Source of the DNA: Agromyces laixinhei
Lineage (GTDB): Bacteria; Actinomycetota; Actinomycetes; Actinomycetales; Microbacteriaceae
DNA length: 64,000 nucleotides
Assembly: GCF_006337065.1 (NCBI RefSeq)
Contig: NZ_CP040872.1
Coordinates: 1,860,001-1,924,000, forward strand
Direction of reading: 5' to 3'
The notes beneath the pieces are model-generated. The model had not been told where the DNA came from. It worked only from the letters and a program-made list of their open reading frames with translations, and ran no database searches. This document shows positions 36,366 to 43,679 of this stretch, piece by piece. Positions within the stretch are counted from its first letter, which is position 1. Every line of letters starts with the position of its first letter. The translations under genes were made by a program, and so were the position numbers.

Positions 36366-37918
36366 GCGCGGTGAATGAGACGGACATGACGGTCGAGACC
36401 CCTGGCGTTGCAGATACCGCCGAGCCCCTGATCCTCGCCGGTGCACGCCTGCCGGGCGTCGACGGCGTCGTCGACCTGCACCTCGACGGCGGCCGCGTCG
36501 CCGCGGTGCTGCCCGGCGGCTCCCCGCTCGGGGGCGCCGGGGCACGCCGGGCGACGTCGGCCCGCCGTCGTCTCGACCTCGACGGGCGCTTCGTGGTGCC
36601 CGGACTGCACGACCGACACGTGCACTTCTCGCAGTGGGCGATGGTCTCGCGCCGACTCGATCTGGCCGGCGCCGAGTCGGCGGCGGCCGTCGCAGCGCTC
36701 GTCGGCGCATCCGTCGAAGGCGGCGATGCCGAGGTGATCGGGTTCGGCTACCGTGACGCGCTCTGGGCCGACGCCCCCACCCGCGAGGTGCTCGATGCCG
36801 TCTCGGGCGAGGTTCCGGTCGTACTCGTCTCGGCCGATCTGCACGCCTGCTGGCTGAACTCCGCGGCGCTCCGGCGGTACGGCGTCGGCGACGTCGGCGG
36901 TGCGAGCGGGGTCCTCCGTGAAGAGCACTGCTTCCGGCTCATGCGCGAGATCGACGACGTGGCCGATGGTGTGCTCGACGGCTGGGTCGCCGATGCCGCG
37001 CATCGAGCCGCCGCCCGCGGTGTAGTCGGCATCACCGAGTACGAGATGCGGTGGAACCGCGACGACTGGGTGCGCAGGGTCGCCGGTGGAGTCGACGCGC
37101 TGCGCGTGTCGTTCGGCGTCTACACGCAGCACCTCGATCGTGCGATCGCTGAGGGGCTGCGCACGGGCGATGAGGTACCCGGCACCGCCGGACTCGTCAC
37201 CGTGGGCGGGTACAAGGTGATCACCGACGGATCACTCAACACCCGCACCGCGTGCTGCTTCGACCCATACCCCGGGCTCGGCCCGGACGAGCACCCGTAC
37301 GGGCTCGCGAACGTGCCGTACGAGGATCTCGTGCCGCTCATGCGCCGTGCGCATGACGCAGGTCTCACACCGGCCGTGCACGCCATCGGCGACCGGGCGA
37401 ACGCCATGGTGCTCGACGCGTTCGCGGCGGTCGGCTGCGGAGGCTCGATCGAGCACGCCCAGCTCCTGCGCCGATCGGATCTCGCCCGCTTCGCGCGACT
37501 GGGGATCGTTGCGAGCGTGCAGCCCGAGCACGCGATGGACGACCGCGATGTCGCCGATCGCTACTGGGCGGGGCGCACCGACCGGGCGTTCATGCTCGCC
37601 GAGCTCGCGTCGGCGGGCGTCGAACTCGTTCTCGGCTCCGATGCGCCCGTCGCGCCGCTCGACCCCTGGGTCGCGATCGCCGCCGCCGTGGGCCGCACCC
37701 GAGACGGACGCGGGCCGTGGCATCCCGAGCAGGCGATCGAGGCGCGTGCGGCCCTCGCCGCGTCGACCGGAGGGCAGGGCGCCGTGGTGCGTGCCGGCGG
37801 CCGCGCGGACCTCGCGGTGATCGATCTCGACCCGTACGCGGCATCCGTCGAAGCACTGCGAGCCATGCCGGTCTCGGCCACGCTGCTCGCCGGACGCTTC
37901 ACCCACTCGCTTGGGTAG
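36362..37918 (+). CDS. Amidohydrolase (YtcJ-like, amidohydrolase family 3)
   Basis: This 518-aa metal-dependent hydrolase has the HxH-type ligand motif in GLHDRHVHFSQW near residue 85. It also has DGSLNTRTACCFDPYPG, HAIGDRAN, the SIEHAQLL metal-ligand His, and GSDAPVAPLDPW with the catalytic Asp. The carboxylated-Lys region is likely GGYKVITDGS. The substrate is unknown; YtcJ-like proteins act on amides and related compounds. The GTG at 36362 forms a GTGA overlap with the PaiB-like gene; a GTG at 36371 and an ATG at 36386 are alternatives. Confidence 0.88.
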   Translation: MSAVNETDMTVETPGVADTAEPLILAGARLPGVDGVVDLHLDGGRVAAVLPGGSPLGGAGARRATSARRRLDLDGRFVVPGLHDRHVHFSQWAMVSRRLDLAGAESAAAVAALVGASVEGGDAEVIGFGYRDALWADAPTREVLDAVSGEVPVVLVSADLHACWLNSAALRRYGVGDVGGASGVLREEHCFRLMREIDDVADGVLDGWVADAAHRAAARGVVGITEYEMRWNRDDWVRRVAGGVDALRVSFGVYTQHLDRAIAEGLRTGDEVPGTAGLVTVGGYKVITDGSLNTRTACCFDPYPGLGPDEHPYGLANVPYEDLVPLMRRAHDAGLTPAVHAIGDRANAMVLDAFAAVGCGGSIEHAQLLRRSDLARFARLGIVASVQPEHAMDDRDVADRYWAGRTDRAFMLAELASAGVELVLGSDAPVAPLDPWVAIAAAVGRTRDGRGPWHPEQAIEARAALAASTGGQGAVVRAGGRADLAVIDLDPYAASVEALRAMPVSATLLAGRFTHSLG

Positions 37919-37922
37919 CGAT

Positions 37923-37992
37923 TTCATAAAGTACTCGCCAGCTCGTATGAATTTCGCAAATTCCTCATAAAATGGAGCGAGCGGAGTATGAA
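37923..37992 (+). promoter_or_regulatory. Duplicated dyad operator upstream of fic
   Basis: Two dyads with the same geometry lie in this AT-rich stretch. TTCATA-N17-TATGAA spans 37923-37951, and TCATA-N17-TATGA spans 37965-37991. The four half-sites read TTCATAAAG, TTCATACGA, CTCATAAAA and TTCATACTC. They cover the likely promoter and end 18 bases before the fic start, so autoregulation by a DNA-binding protein is likely; which protein is unknown. Confidence 0.65.
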
Positions 37993-38009
37993 ACCGCGCG
38001 AGGAGAGCG

Positions 38010-39197
38010 ATGAGCACATTCGAGTCGTGGCCGGCCATCGGCGCCGAGACGCTCGACTGGGGGAGCCGATACGCGGAGTCGTCCGCGCTCGAGCGGTACA
38101 GCCCCCGGCCGCGAACCTACGACGCTGCGGTGCCGCCGCTGATCGCCGAGCGTGCGCTCCGACCGAGCTCGCAGACCGCCGCGCTCGCGCGCGCGACCGA
38201 GAATGAGCTGATCCGCTTCGACGCGTCGTTGGGTGACGAGATGACGGGGTTCGCGCCGTTGCTGCTGCGCTCCGAGGCTGCCGCGTCATCGCAGATCGAA
38301 CACCTCTCCGCCAGCGCCCGCGCCATCCTGACCGCAGAGATCGGCGACACGAGCAAACGAAACGCCACCGAGATCGTGGGGAACACCCGGGCGATGCAAT
38401 CCGCCCTCGCTCTCGCCGACGAGCTCACCCCGGAGTCCGTGCGAAAGATGCACCGAGTCCTCATGGACGGCACGAACCACACGCCGGGCGAATGGCGTAC
38501 CGAGCCAGTGTGGATCGGCACGAGCGCACGCAGTCCCGTCGGTGCCGCGTTCGTCGCCCCGCGGCACGAGCGTGTGTCCGGACTCATGGACGACGTCATG
38601 GAGTTCGCCCGAAGGGACGACCTCCCCGTTCTCGCCCAGGTCGCCGTCGCGCACGCCCAGTTCGAGACCATCCACCCCTTCACCGACGGCAACGGCCGCA
38701 CCGGCCGAGCGCTCGTGCAATCGATGCTCCGTGGCAAGGACATCACCCGTTCCGTCACTGTTCCGGTCTCCGCCGGGCTCCTCACCGACGTGAACGCGTA
38801 CCACGACGCGCTCACCGCATACCGGGCCGGCGACATCGGGCCGATCATCGAGCAGCTGGCAATCGCCGGTGACGATGCGATCGGCAACGCCCGGATCCTC
38901 ATCGCCCAATTGCGCGAGACGACCGCCGGGTGGCGCGAGACGGCGAAGCCGCGCAGCGGCTCCCAGCTCGAGCGGGTGCTCGACTATGCGGCCCGGCAAC
39001 CCGTCTTCACCGCGGCCACGGCGTCTGCTGAGCTCGGCATCGGCACGACGAACGTCTACCCGCATCTGCGAAAGCTCGCAGAGCTCGGCATCCTGAAGCA
39101 GAAGGCCGAGTACAAGCTTGGCCGGGTCTGGCGTGCCGACGAGGTGCTCGTCGCGCTCGACCAGTTCGCGGAGCGCGCCGCGCGGCGCCGGGGCTGA
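38010..39197 (+). CDS. Fic-family protein with C-terminal winged helix
   Basis: This 395-aa protein has a Fic/DOC N-terminal region, then the Fic core with active-site motif HPFTDGNGRTGRAL (His near residue 222), which transfers AMP or another nucleotide phosphate to protein hydroxyls. An upstream SSQIEHLS helix (Glu97) matches the inhibitory (S/T)xxxE pattern with His in place of Gly/Asn. The last 80 residues (ATASAELGIGTTNVYPHLRK) look like a winged-helix domain. An aggagag site precedes the ATG. The AT-rich upstream region with repeated dyads sets it apart from its neighbours, suggesting acquisition as a unit. Confidence 0.93.
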   Translation: MSTFESWPAIGAETLDWGSRYAESSALERYSPRPRTYDAAVPPLIAERALRPSSQTAALARATENELIRFDASLGDEMTGFAPLLLRSEAAASSQIEHLSASARAILTAEIGDTSKRNATEIVGNTRAMQSALALADELTPESVRKMHRVLMDGTNHTPGEWRTEPVWIGTSARSPVGAAFVAPRHERVSGLMDDVMEFARRDDLPVLAQVAVAHAQFETIHPFTDGNGRTGRALVQSMLRGKDITRSVTVPVSAGLLTDVNAYHDALTAYRAGDIGPIIEQLAIAGDDAIGNARILIAQLRETTAGWRETAKPRSGSQLERVLDYAARQPVFTAATASAELGIGTTNVYPHLRKLAELGILKQKAEYKLGRVWRADEVLVALDQFAERAARRRG

Positions 39198-39312
39198 TCA
39201 CGCAGCGACGCCCCAGCAAGGTCGTCGGCCCTGCTTCGGGGGAAAACCCCCGCCTCGATTCGGCTGTGCGCCGGCTGTGGCGGATTCGCGGTGATCGCGA
39301 GGCTTGAACCAT
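39198..39312. other. Structured non-coding segment after fic
   Basis: About 115 bases between fic and the kinase gene contain a GGGGG-AAAA-CCCCC hairpin (39238-39251) and a roughly complementary pair, TGATCACGC near its start and GCGGTGATC near its end. No convincing gene is seen on either strand. It could be a terminator region, the edge of the fic island, or a small RNA. Confidence 0.35.
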
Positions 39313-39369
39313 GCCAGTTCGCCGCCATCGAGCCGGGCCAGCGTGCAACGATGACTGAAGGGACCCACC

Positions 39370-40794
39370 ATGAGCACTGACACCAGCATCGCCGGCGCAT
39401 CGCGAACGCCGGCCGCACGAACGGATGACGCGCCGAAGCGCCGCGGCTACTGGTCGCTGTGGGCCGCGGTTCCGCGCGAGTTCGCCTTTCTCATCCTGAC
39501 GATGCCGATCGCGATCACCGGCATCGTCGTGATCTCGACGACCTTCTTCACCGGCCTCGGCCTGATCTTCCTCGTCGTCGGCATCTTCATCCTCGTCGCC
39601 TCGCTGTTCATCGCGCGCGGTTTCGGCACCCTCGAGCTCGTGCGGTTGCGCTGGGCGGGCGGTTCCGACATCCGTCGCCCCGCGTGGGGTCACGCCGACC
39701 GGGGCCGGGGCTTCTGGCGCACGATGACGGCCCCGTTCATCGACGGCCACTACTGGCTCGCATTGCTGCACGGCGTGGTGATCAACCCGATCATCAGCGT
39801 CATCTCGTGGAGCCTCACACTCGCATGGACCGCGACCGCGCTCGGCGGTACCACGGGGTGGATCTGGCAGCGCTACATTCCCGACGGCCGGGGCGACGAC
39901 AGCTTCTTTCTCCACGAGGTGGTCGTCGACTGGCTGGTTCCGGGCAACACCCTGAGCGTCGACCCCCGCGTCGGTGAAGCGGTGTTCGAGCTCATCGTCG
40001 GCCTGATCTTCCTCGCCACCCTTCCCTTCGTGTTCCGCGGCCTCACCCTGCTGCACGACGTCATCGCGCGCGGCGTGCTCGGCGCCTGGCGCTCCGAGGC
40101 ACTCGAACGCGAGGTCGCGCAGCTCGATGCGTCGCGCGGCGCAGCGGTGCAGGCTGAGGACGCCTCGCTCCGACGCCTCGAGCGCGACATCCACGACGGT
40201 CCGCAGCAACGGCTCGTGCGTCTGCAGATGGACCTCGCGGCGATCGAGCGCACGCTCGAGCGCGACCCTGATTCCGCTCGCGAACTTCTCGGCGAGGCTC
40301 GCGATCAGGCCCGTGAGACCCTCGACGAGCTGCGCGCGCTCTCTCGCGGGTTCGCACCGCCGATCCTGCAGGACCGCGGTCTCGCCGTCGCCCTGCAGTC
40401 GCTCGCGGCGCGGAGCCCGATTCCGGTCACGGTCGAGATCGATCTGCCGGCGGATGCCACACTGCCCGCCTCGATCGAACGCAATGCGTACTTCGTGGCC
40501 GCCGAACTGCTCACGAACGCCGTGAAGCACGCCGAGGCGAGCGGCATCCGCCTCACCGTCTCGACGCGTGACTCGGGGGCGATGACCGGGCACTGGCTCG
40601 ACCTCTGGGTGAGCGACAACGGCCGCGGCGGCGCGGCCCTGAGCACCGGGCATGGGCTCGTCGGTCTCGAAGACCGGGTGCGCGGCCTCCGCGGCATGTT
40701 CGTCGTCGAGAGCCCCGTGGGCGGGCCGACCACGATCGGCTCGCACATTCCGTTCGCGCCGCTCGCAGCGGGGGAGTCCGCGCCGCAGAGCTGA
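39370..40794 (+). CDS. Sensor histidine kinase with PF13796-type putative sensor domain
   Basis: This 474-aa kinase has an N-terminal membrane sensor of four hydrophobic segments (about 28-80, then 130-230) of the putative-sensor type common in actinobacteria. The HisKA_3 site is RRLERDIHDGPQQRLVRLQM (His near residue 275), and the HATPase domain has ELLTNAVKHAEAS and GHGLVGLEDRVRGL. It phosphorylates the following LuxR-type regulator. A gaaggga site precedes the ATG. Such pairs often respond to envelope stress; the signal here is unknown. Confidence 0.93.
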   Translation: MSTDTSIAGASRTPAARTDDAPKRRGYWSLWAAVPREFAFLILTMPIAITGIVVISTTFFTGLGLIFLVVGIFILVASLFIARGFGTLELVRLRWAGGSDIRRPAWGHADRGRGFWRTMTAPFIDGHYWLALLHGVVINPIISVISWSLTLAWTATALGGTTGWIWQRYIPDGRGDDSFFLHEVVVDWLVPGNTLSVDPRVGEAVFELIVGLIFLATLPFVFRGLTLLHDVIARGVLGAWRSEALEREVAQLDASRGAAVQAEDASLRRLERDIHDGPQQRLVRLQMDLAAIERTLERDPDSARELLGEARDQARETLDELRALSRGFAPPILQDRGLAVALQSLAARSPIPVTVEIDLPADATLPASIERNAYFVAAELLTNAVKHAEASGIRLTVSTRDSGAMTGHWLDLWVSDNGRGGAALSTGHGLVGLEDRVRGLRGMFVVESPVGGPTTIGSHIPFAPLAAGESAPQS

Positions 40795-40800
40795 CCGAGC

Positions 40801-40840
40801 AGCGGATGCCTCGCGGCCCCGCGGCCGCGAGGCATCCGCT
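40801..40840 (+). terminator. 18-bp perfect hairpin between kinase and regulator genes
   Basis: AGCGGATGCCTCGCGGCC (40801-40818) and its exact complement (40823-40840) enclose the 4-nt loop ccgc. It begins 7 bases after the kinase stop and lies 10 bases before a -10-like hexamer of the regulator gene. There is no T-tract, so attenuation is as likely as full termination. Confidence 0.6.
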
Positions 40841-40850
40841 CGCCCGCCGA

Positions 40851-40856
40851 TAGTGT
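40851..40856 (+). promoter_or_regulatory. Leaderless -10 element of the second response regulator
   Basis: TAGTGT ends 7 nt before the ATG at 40864. Confidence 0.45.
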
Positions 40857-40863
40857 GGGGTGC

Positions 40864-41520
40864 ATGACCGATCGCGCCCCGCTCCGCATCGTGCTCGCTG
40901 AAGATTCGGTGTTGCTGCGGGAGGGGCTCGTTCGACTCTTCGACGAGGCCGGCTTCGAGACGGTGGCAGCGTACGGCGAGGCCGATTCGCTGCTCGCGGC
41001 GCTCGACGAGACCCGCCCCGACCTCGCGATCTTCGACGTGCGCATGCCGCCGACCTTTCGCGACGAGGGAGTGCGCGCCGCGATCGAGCTGCGGCGGCGA
41101 CGGCCGAAGACGGGGGTGCTGCTGCTCAGCCAGTATGTTGAAGGCACCTACGCCCACGAACTGCTCTCGTCGGGCGAAGGCGGCATGGGCTATCTGCTGA
41201 AAGACCGGGTCGCTTCCCTCGACGAACTCGAAGACGCGGTCGAGCGCGTCAGCCAGGGCGGCACCGTGCTCGACCCGCAGGTGGTGCGCGAACTGCTCGC
41301 CCGCCGCAGCGACCCGCTCGAGACGCTGACGCCCCGCGAACGCGAGGTGATGACGCTCATGGCCGAGGGCCGCACGAACGCCGGCATCGCGAAGCAGCTC
41401 TTCATCGGTGTCGGCGCCGTGGAGAAGAACGTCACCTCGATCTTCCAGAAGCTCAGCCTCGAAGACTCGGGCACCGACCACCGGCGCGTGCTCGCCGTCC
41501 TCACCTGGTTGCAGCGGTAG
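40864..41520 (+). CDS. LuxR-family response regulator, partner of the preceding kinase
   Basis: This 218-aa regulator has a receiver domain (RIVLAEDSVLLREGLVRLFD; phosphoacceptor in DLAIFDVRMPPTF; Lys in YLLKDRVASL). The HTH is LTPREREVMTLMAEGRTNAGIAKQLFIGVGAVEKNV. The C-terminal LEDSGTDHRRVLAVLTWLQ is typical of the actinobacterial subgroup paired with PF13796 kinases. It is separated from the kinase by a long hairpin and appears to have its own promoter. Confidence 0.94.
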   Translation: MTDRAPLRIVLAEDSVLLREGLVRLFDEAGFETVAAYGEADSLLAALDETRPDLAIFDVRMPPTFRDEGVRAAIELRRRRPKTGVLLLSQYVEGTYAHELLSSGEGGMGYLLKDRVASLDELEDAVERVSQGGTVLDPQVVRELLARRSDPLETLTPREREVMTLMAEGRTNAGIAKQLFIGVGAVEKNVTSIFQKLSLEDSGTDHRRVLAVLTWLQR

Positions 41521-41529
41521 CGCTGCTCG

Positions 41530-42258
41530 TCACGCGCGGGGCGTGCGCCGCAACGGCACGTGCGTGTGCAAGACCTGCCGGTAGCTGCGGAACCCCTTGA
41601 GCATCCAGATCCCGAACTGCATGATCGCGACGACCACGCCGATCGCGATCGCCCAGCCGATGCCGGCACCGAACGCAAACGCGAGTGCACCGACGAAGAG
41701 CCCGACGAGCGCGGTGTTGACCACGAGCATCAACATCATCGAACTCGCGAACACCTGCGATCCGTCGCGCATCGCGTATGGATAGTACGTCGTGCCGGCA
41801 CCGAGTTCGTCGTCGGACGTGCTCGTGATGAAGTACCGCTCGATGCCGGGGTCGAGGTCGAGATAGGCGCCGCGCAGCCGATTCATCGCGAGCACGTGGG
41901 CCAGGTCCTCGGTCGCCGTGTTGAAGACCCTCAACTGCGTGATCACGCCGAGGAAGACGAGGAGGAGGAGCACGCTGAGTGCGGCAATCCCGAACCATCC
42001 TCGGAAGGCCGTGGCATTGCCGAGCACCCCGAGCGTGACGAGCCCCGCCGACACGAGCGTGAGGAAGATCGCGATGCGAGTCAGCACCTCGCTCTGCGTC
42101 GTGCTTCGCGAGGCGAGCAGGCTCCAGTGCTCGGTGGCGAGCATCTGCGCGCGAAGCGACTTCTGCGCGTCGGTCAGGGGCGGGTCGGATGCCGCGCCGG
42201 AACCCCCGCCCGCGGCATCCGCCGAAGACGGAACGGGCCCGGGTGCGTCGGCCGTCAT
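41530..42258 (-). CDS. Membrane protein of unknown function
   Basis: This 242-aa protein is not recognised. A Pro/Gly/Ala-rich N-terminus and LTDAQKSLRAQMLATEHWSL lead to four hydrophobic helices in two pairs (about 58-100 and 165-215). A soluble stretch between them carries DLAHVLAMNRLRGAYLDLDP and a short basic tail follows. It resembles SLATT-type two-helix/linker proteins in outline, but this is not established. An upstream in-frame ATG at 42273 is an alternative start. It converges on the response regulator. Confidence 0.7.
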   Translation of the reverse strand: MTADAPGPVPSSADAAGGGSGAASDPPLTDAQKSLRAQMLATEHWSLLASRSTTQSEVLTRIAIFLTLVSAGLVTLGVLGNATAFRGWFGIAALSVLLLLVFLGVITQLRVFNTATEDLAHVLAMNRLRGAYLDLDPGIERYFITSTSDDELGAGTTYYPYAMRDGSQVFASSMMLMLVVNTALVGLFVGALAFAFGAGIGWAIAIGVVVAIMQFGIWMLKGFRSYRQVLHTHVPLRRTPRA

Positions 42259-42300
42259 ACCGGCATTCTGCACCCGGGCCCGTCAGGCCGCCATTGCGAG

Positions 42301-42798
42301 TTACTTCACCGCGACGTGCGAGAAGAGGAACCAGCGGTCTTTGTCGAGGCCGCGGCGGATCTCGATCATGACGTCTTGACTCACCGGGTCGAGTTCGTCG
42401 AGGCCGTCGATCGCGTCGGCGACCTTCTCGGCGGCGAGGTCGATCTGCGCGACGACATCGGCGATCGCCTCGTCGTAGGGCTGGAATCCGAGCTTCGGGT
42501 TGACCGCCCCGCTCTTGTCGGCGACCGACTTGAGACGGCCGTCGACGGGCAGTCCGAGTGCCACGACCCGCTCGGCGGCCAGGTCGGCCCACTCCTGCGC
42601 GTGCGCCACGACATCGTCGAGCAACTCGTGCACCGCGATGAAGTTCACGCCGCGCACGTGCCAGTGCGCCTGCTTGCCGTTGACGGCGAGGGCGACGAGC
42701 TCCTGCACGGCTGGGGTGAGGAACTGGGCGACGCCCGAGGCCACATCGGCGTTCGCGCCGGCCTTCAGGGTCTTGGGAGCAGTCTTCGTGTCGGTCAT
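42301..42798 (-). CDS. dps: Dps-family DNA-protecting ferritin-like protein
   Basis: This 165-aa protein is a Dps/miniferritin that oxidises and stores iron using H2O2 and protects DNA. The inter-subunit ferroxidase residues lie in GKQAHWHVRG (His) and HELLDDVVAHAQEWADLAAERV (Asp, Glu). A short Lys-rich N-terminal tail, MTDTKTAPKTLKAG, could bind DNA. The ATG at 42798 follows ggaaggcgg. An in-frame ATG at 42861 lies between the promoter elements and is not used. It is monocistronic. Confidence 0.95.
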   Translation of the reverse strand: MTDTKTAPKTLKAGANADVASGVAQFLTPAVQELVALAVNGKQAHWHVRGVNFIAVHELLDDVVAHAQEWADLAAERVVALGLPVDGRLKSVADKSGAVNPKLGFQPYDEAIADVVAQIDLAAEKVADAIDGLDELDPVSQDVMIEIRRGLDKDRWFLFSHVAVK

Positions 42799-42833
42799 GT
42801 GGTCCGCCTTCCCTGGAACGTATGTCGTGTTCA

Positions 42834-42861
42834 ACGCTACGCCGGTGCCCGTATATTTCAA
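42834..42861 (-). promoter_or_regulatory. dps promoter
   Basis: On the minus strand TTGAAA (42856-42861) and TAGCGT (42834-42839) are separated by 16 nt, a good sigma-70-type arrangement. The start site would lie near 42827, giving a leader of about 28 nt. Confidence 0.6.
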
Positions 42862-42922
42862 GGAAGGGAAGGCTCGGCTGATCTGGGGTTGCAGCTGTGC
42901 GGTCGCGCCGTCGTCGCCCCTC

Positions 42923-43390
42923 TCATTCGAGTTCGACGCGGATCGGGTCGGTCTCCATCGGGCCGCCGCATTGCTCGCTGCCGCCGGTGCGGCGCCAGTC
43001 GAGCTCTTCCGCGGTCTTCGTCAGGGTGGAGCCATCGGCGCCGAGTACCTCGATGGTCACATTCTCGGGTGCGTACAGGTCGAGGTCGACGCGCCAGTGG
43101 CCCTCGCCGAGGTCGGTCGCGAACCAGAGCGGTCCCGAGGGCGGCGGCGTCATCGCGACCGCCGCCGGGGTTGAGCATCCGAGTTCCGCGCACAGCACGA
43201 TGAGGTCGGCGCTCGCGGCATCCGGCCCGGAGAGCACGACGTCGACCTGCTTCAGGTACCCGATGGTGGAGCACACGCTCGGAAGCAGCCCGCCGGCGCA
43301 TCCGGAACCGCCGAGCGTCACCACGGCGGCCAGCGAGACGGCTTCGAGGCCGCGACGCGGGCGACGTCGCCGGCTGTTCGCGTCGGGCAC
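42923..43390 (-). CDS. Putative secreted or lipid-anchored protein
   Basis: This 155-aa protein has a basic start (PDANSRRRRPRRG), a hydrophobic segment (LEAVSLAAVVTL) and a Cys near residue 31 in GGSGCAGG. The -3 residue of that possible lipobox is atypical, so ordinary secretion is also possible. Five further Cys residues (including VCSTIG, LCAELGC and SEQCGG) suggest a disulfide-rich extracellular domain. The GTG at 43390 has AGGAGG a few bases upstream. The function is unknown. Confidence 0.65.
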   Translation of the reverse strand: MPDANSRRRRPRRGLEAVSLAAVVTLGGSGCAGGLLPSVCSTIGYLKQVDVVLSGPDAASADLIVLCAELGCSTPAAVAMTPPPSGPLWFATDLGEGHWRVDLDLYAPENVTIEVLGADGSTLTKTAEELDWRRTGGSEQCGGPMETDPIRVELE

Positions 43391-43517
43391 GGCACCTCCT
43401 GAGATCGGGCTCGAGCCGATCATCGCGCGGATCCGCAGCAGACAGCGGGGGATCACGGTCTTCGTTGCCGAACCGTTGCGAGTAGCCGTGCTGAGCAGAC
43501 GGAGGCAGCAGAGGAGA

Positions 43518-43591
43518 TGGAGGGGATGACGGGAATCGAACCCGCGTAATCAGTTTGGAAGACTGAGGCTCTACCATTGAGCTACATCCCC
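43518..43591 (-). tRNA. tRNA-Gly (TCC)
   Basis: On the minus strand the acceptor strands are GGGGATG and CATCCCC with discriminator T and an encoded CCA (43518-43520). The anticodon loop CTTCCAA gives anticodon TCC. The D-arm is GCTCAATGGTAGAGC and the T-arm is GCGGGTTCGATTCCCGT. Confidence 0.95.
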
Positions 43592-43679
43592 GCGTACCCG
43601 CTCGTGGGCACTGGATCATCGTAGTACACGATGACGCTCGTTCCGTGACGCGCGCCGTGGTGCGGGCCGCGTCGCGCGC

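Noticed and set aside
37919..39312. Fic cassette as a toxin-antitoxin pair
   Set aside because: No separate antitoxin frame lies next to it; the inhibitory helix is within the Fic protein itself.
39198..39389. 63-aa minus-strand frame after fic
   Set aside because: No ribosome-binding site is visible, and it covers the kinase gene's leader and the hairpin; treated as non-coding structure.
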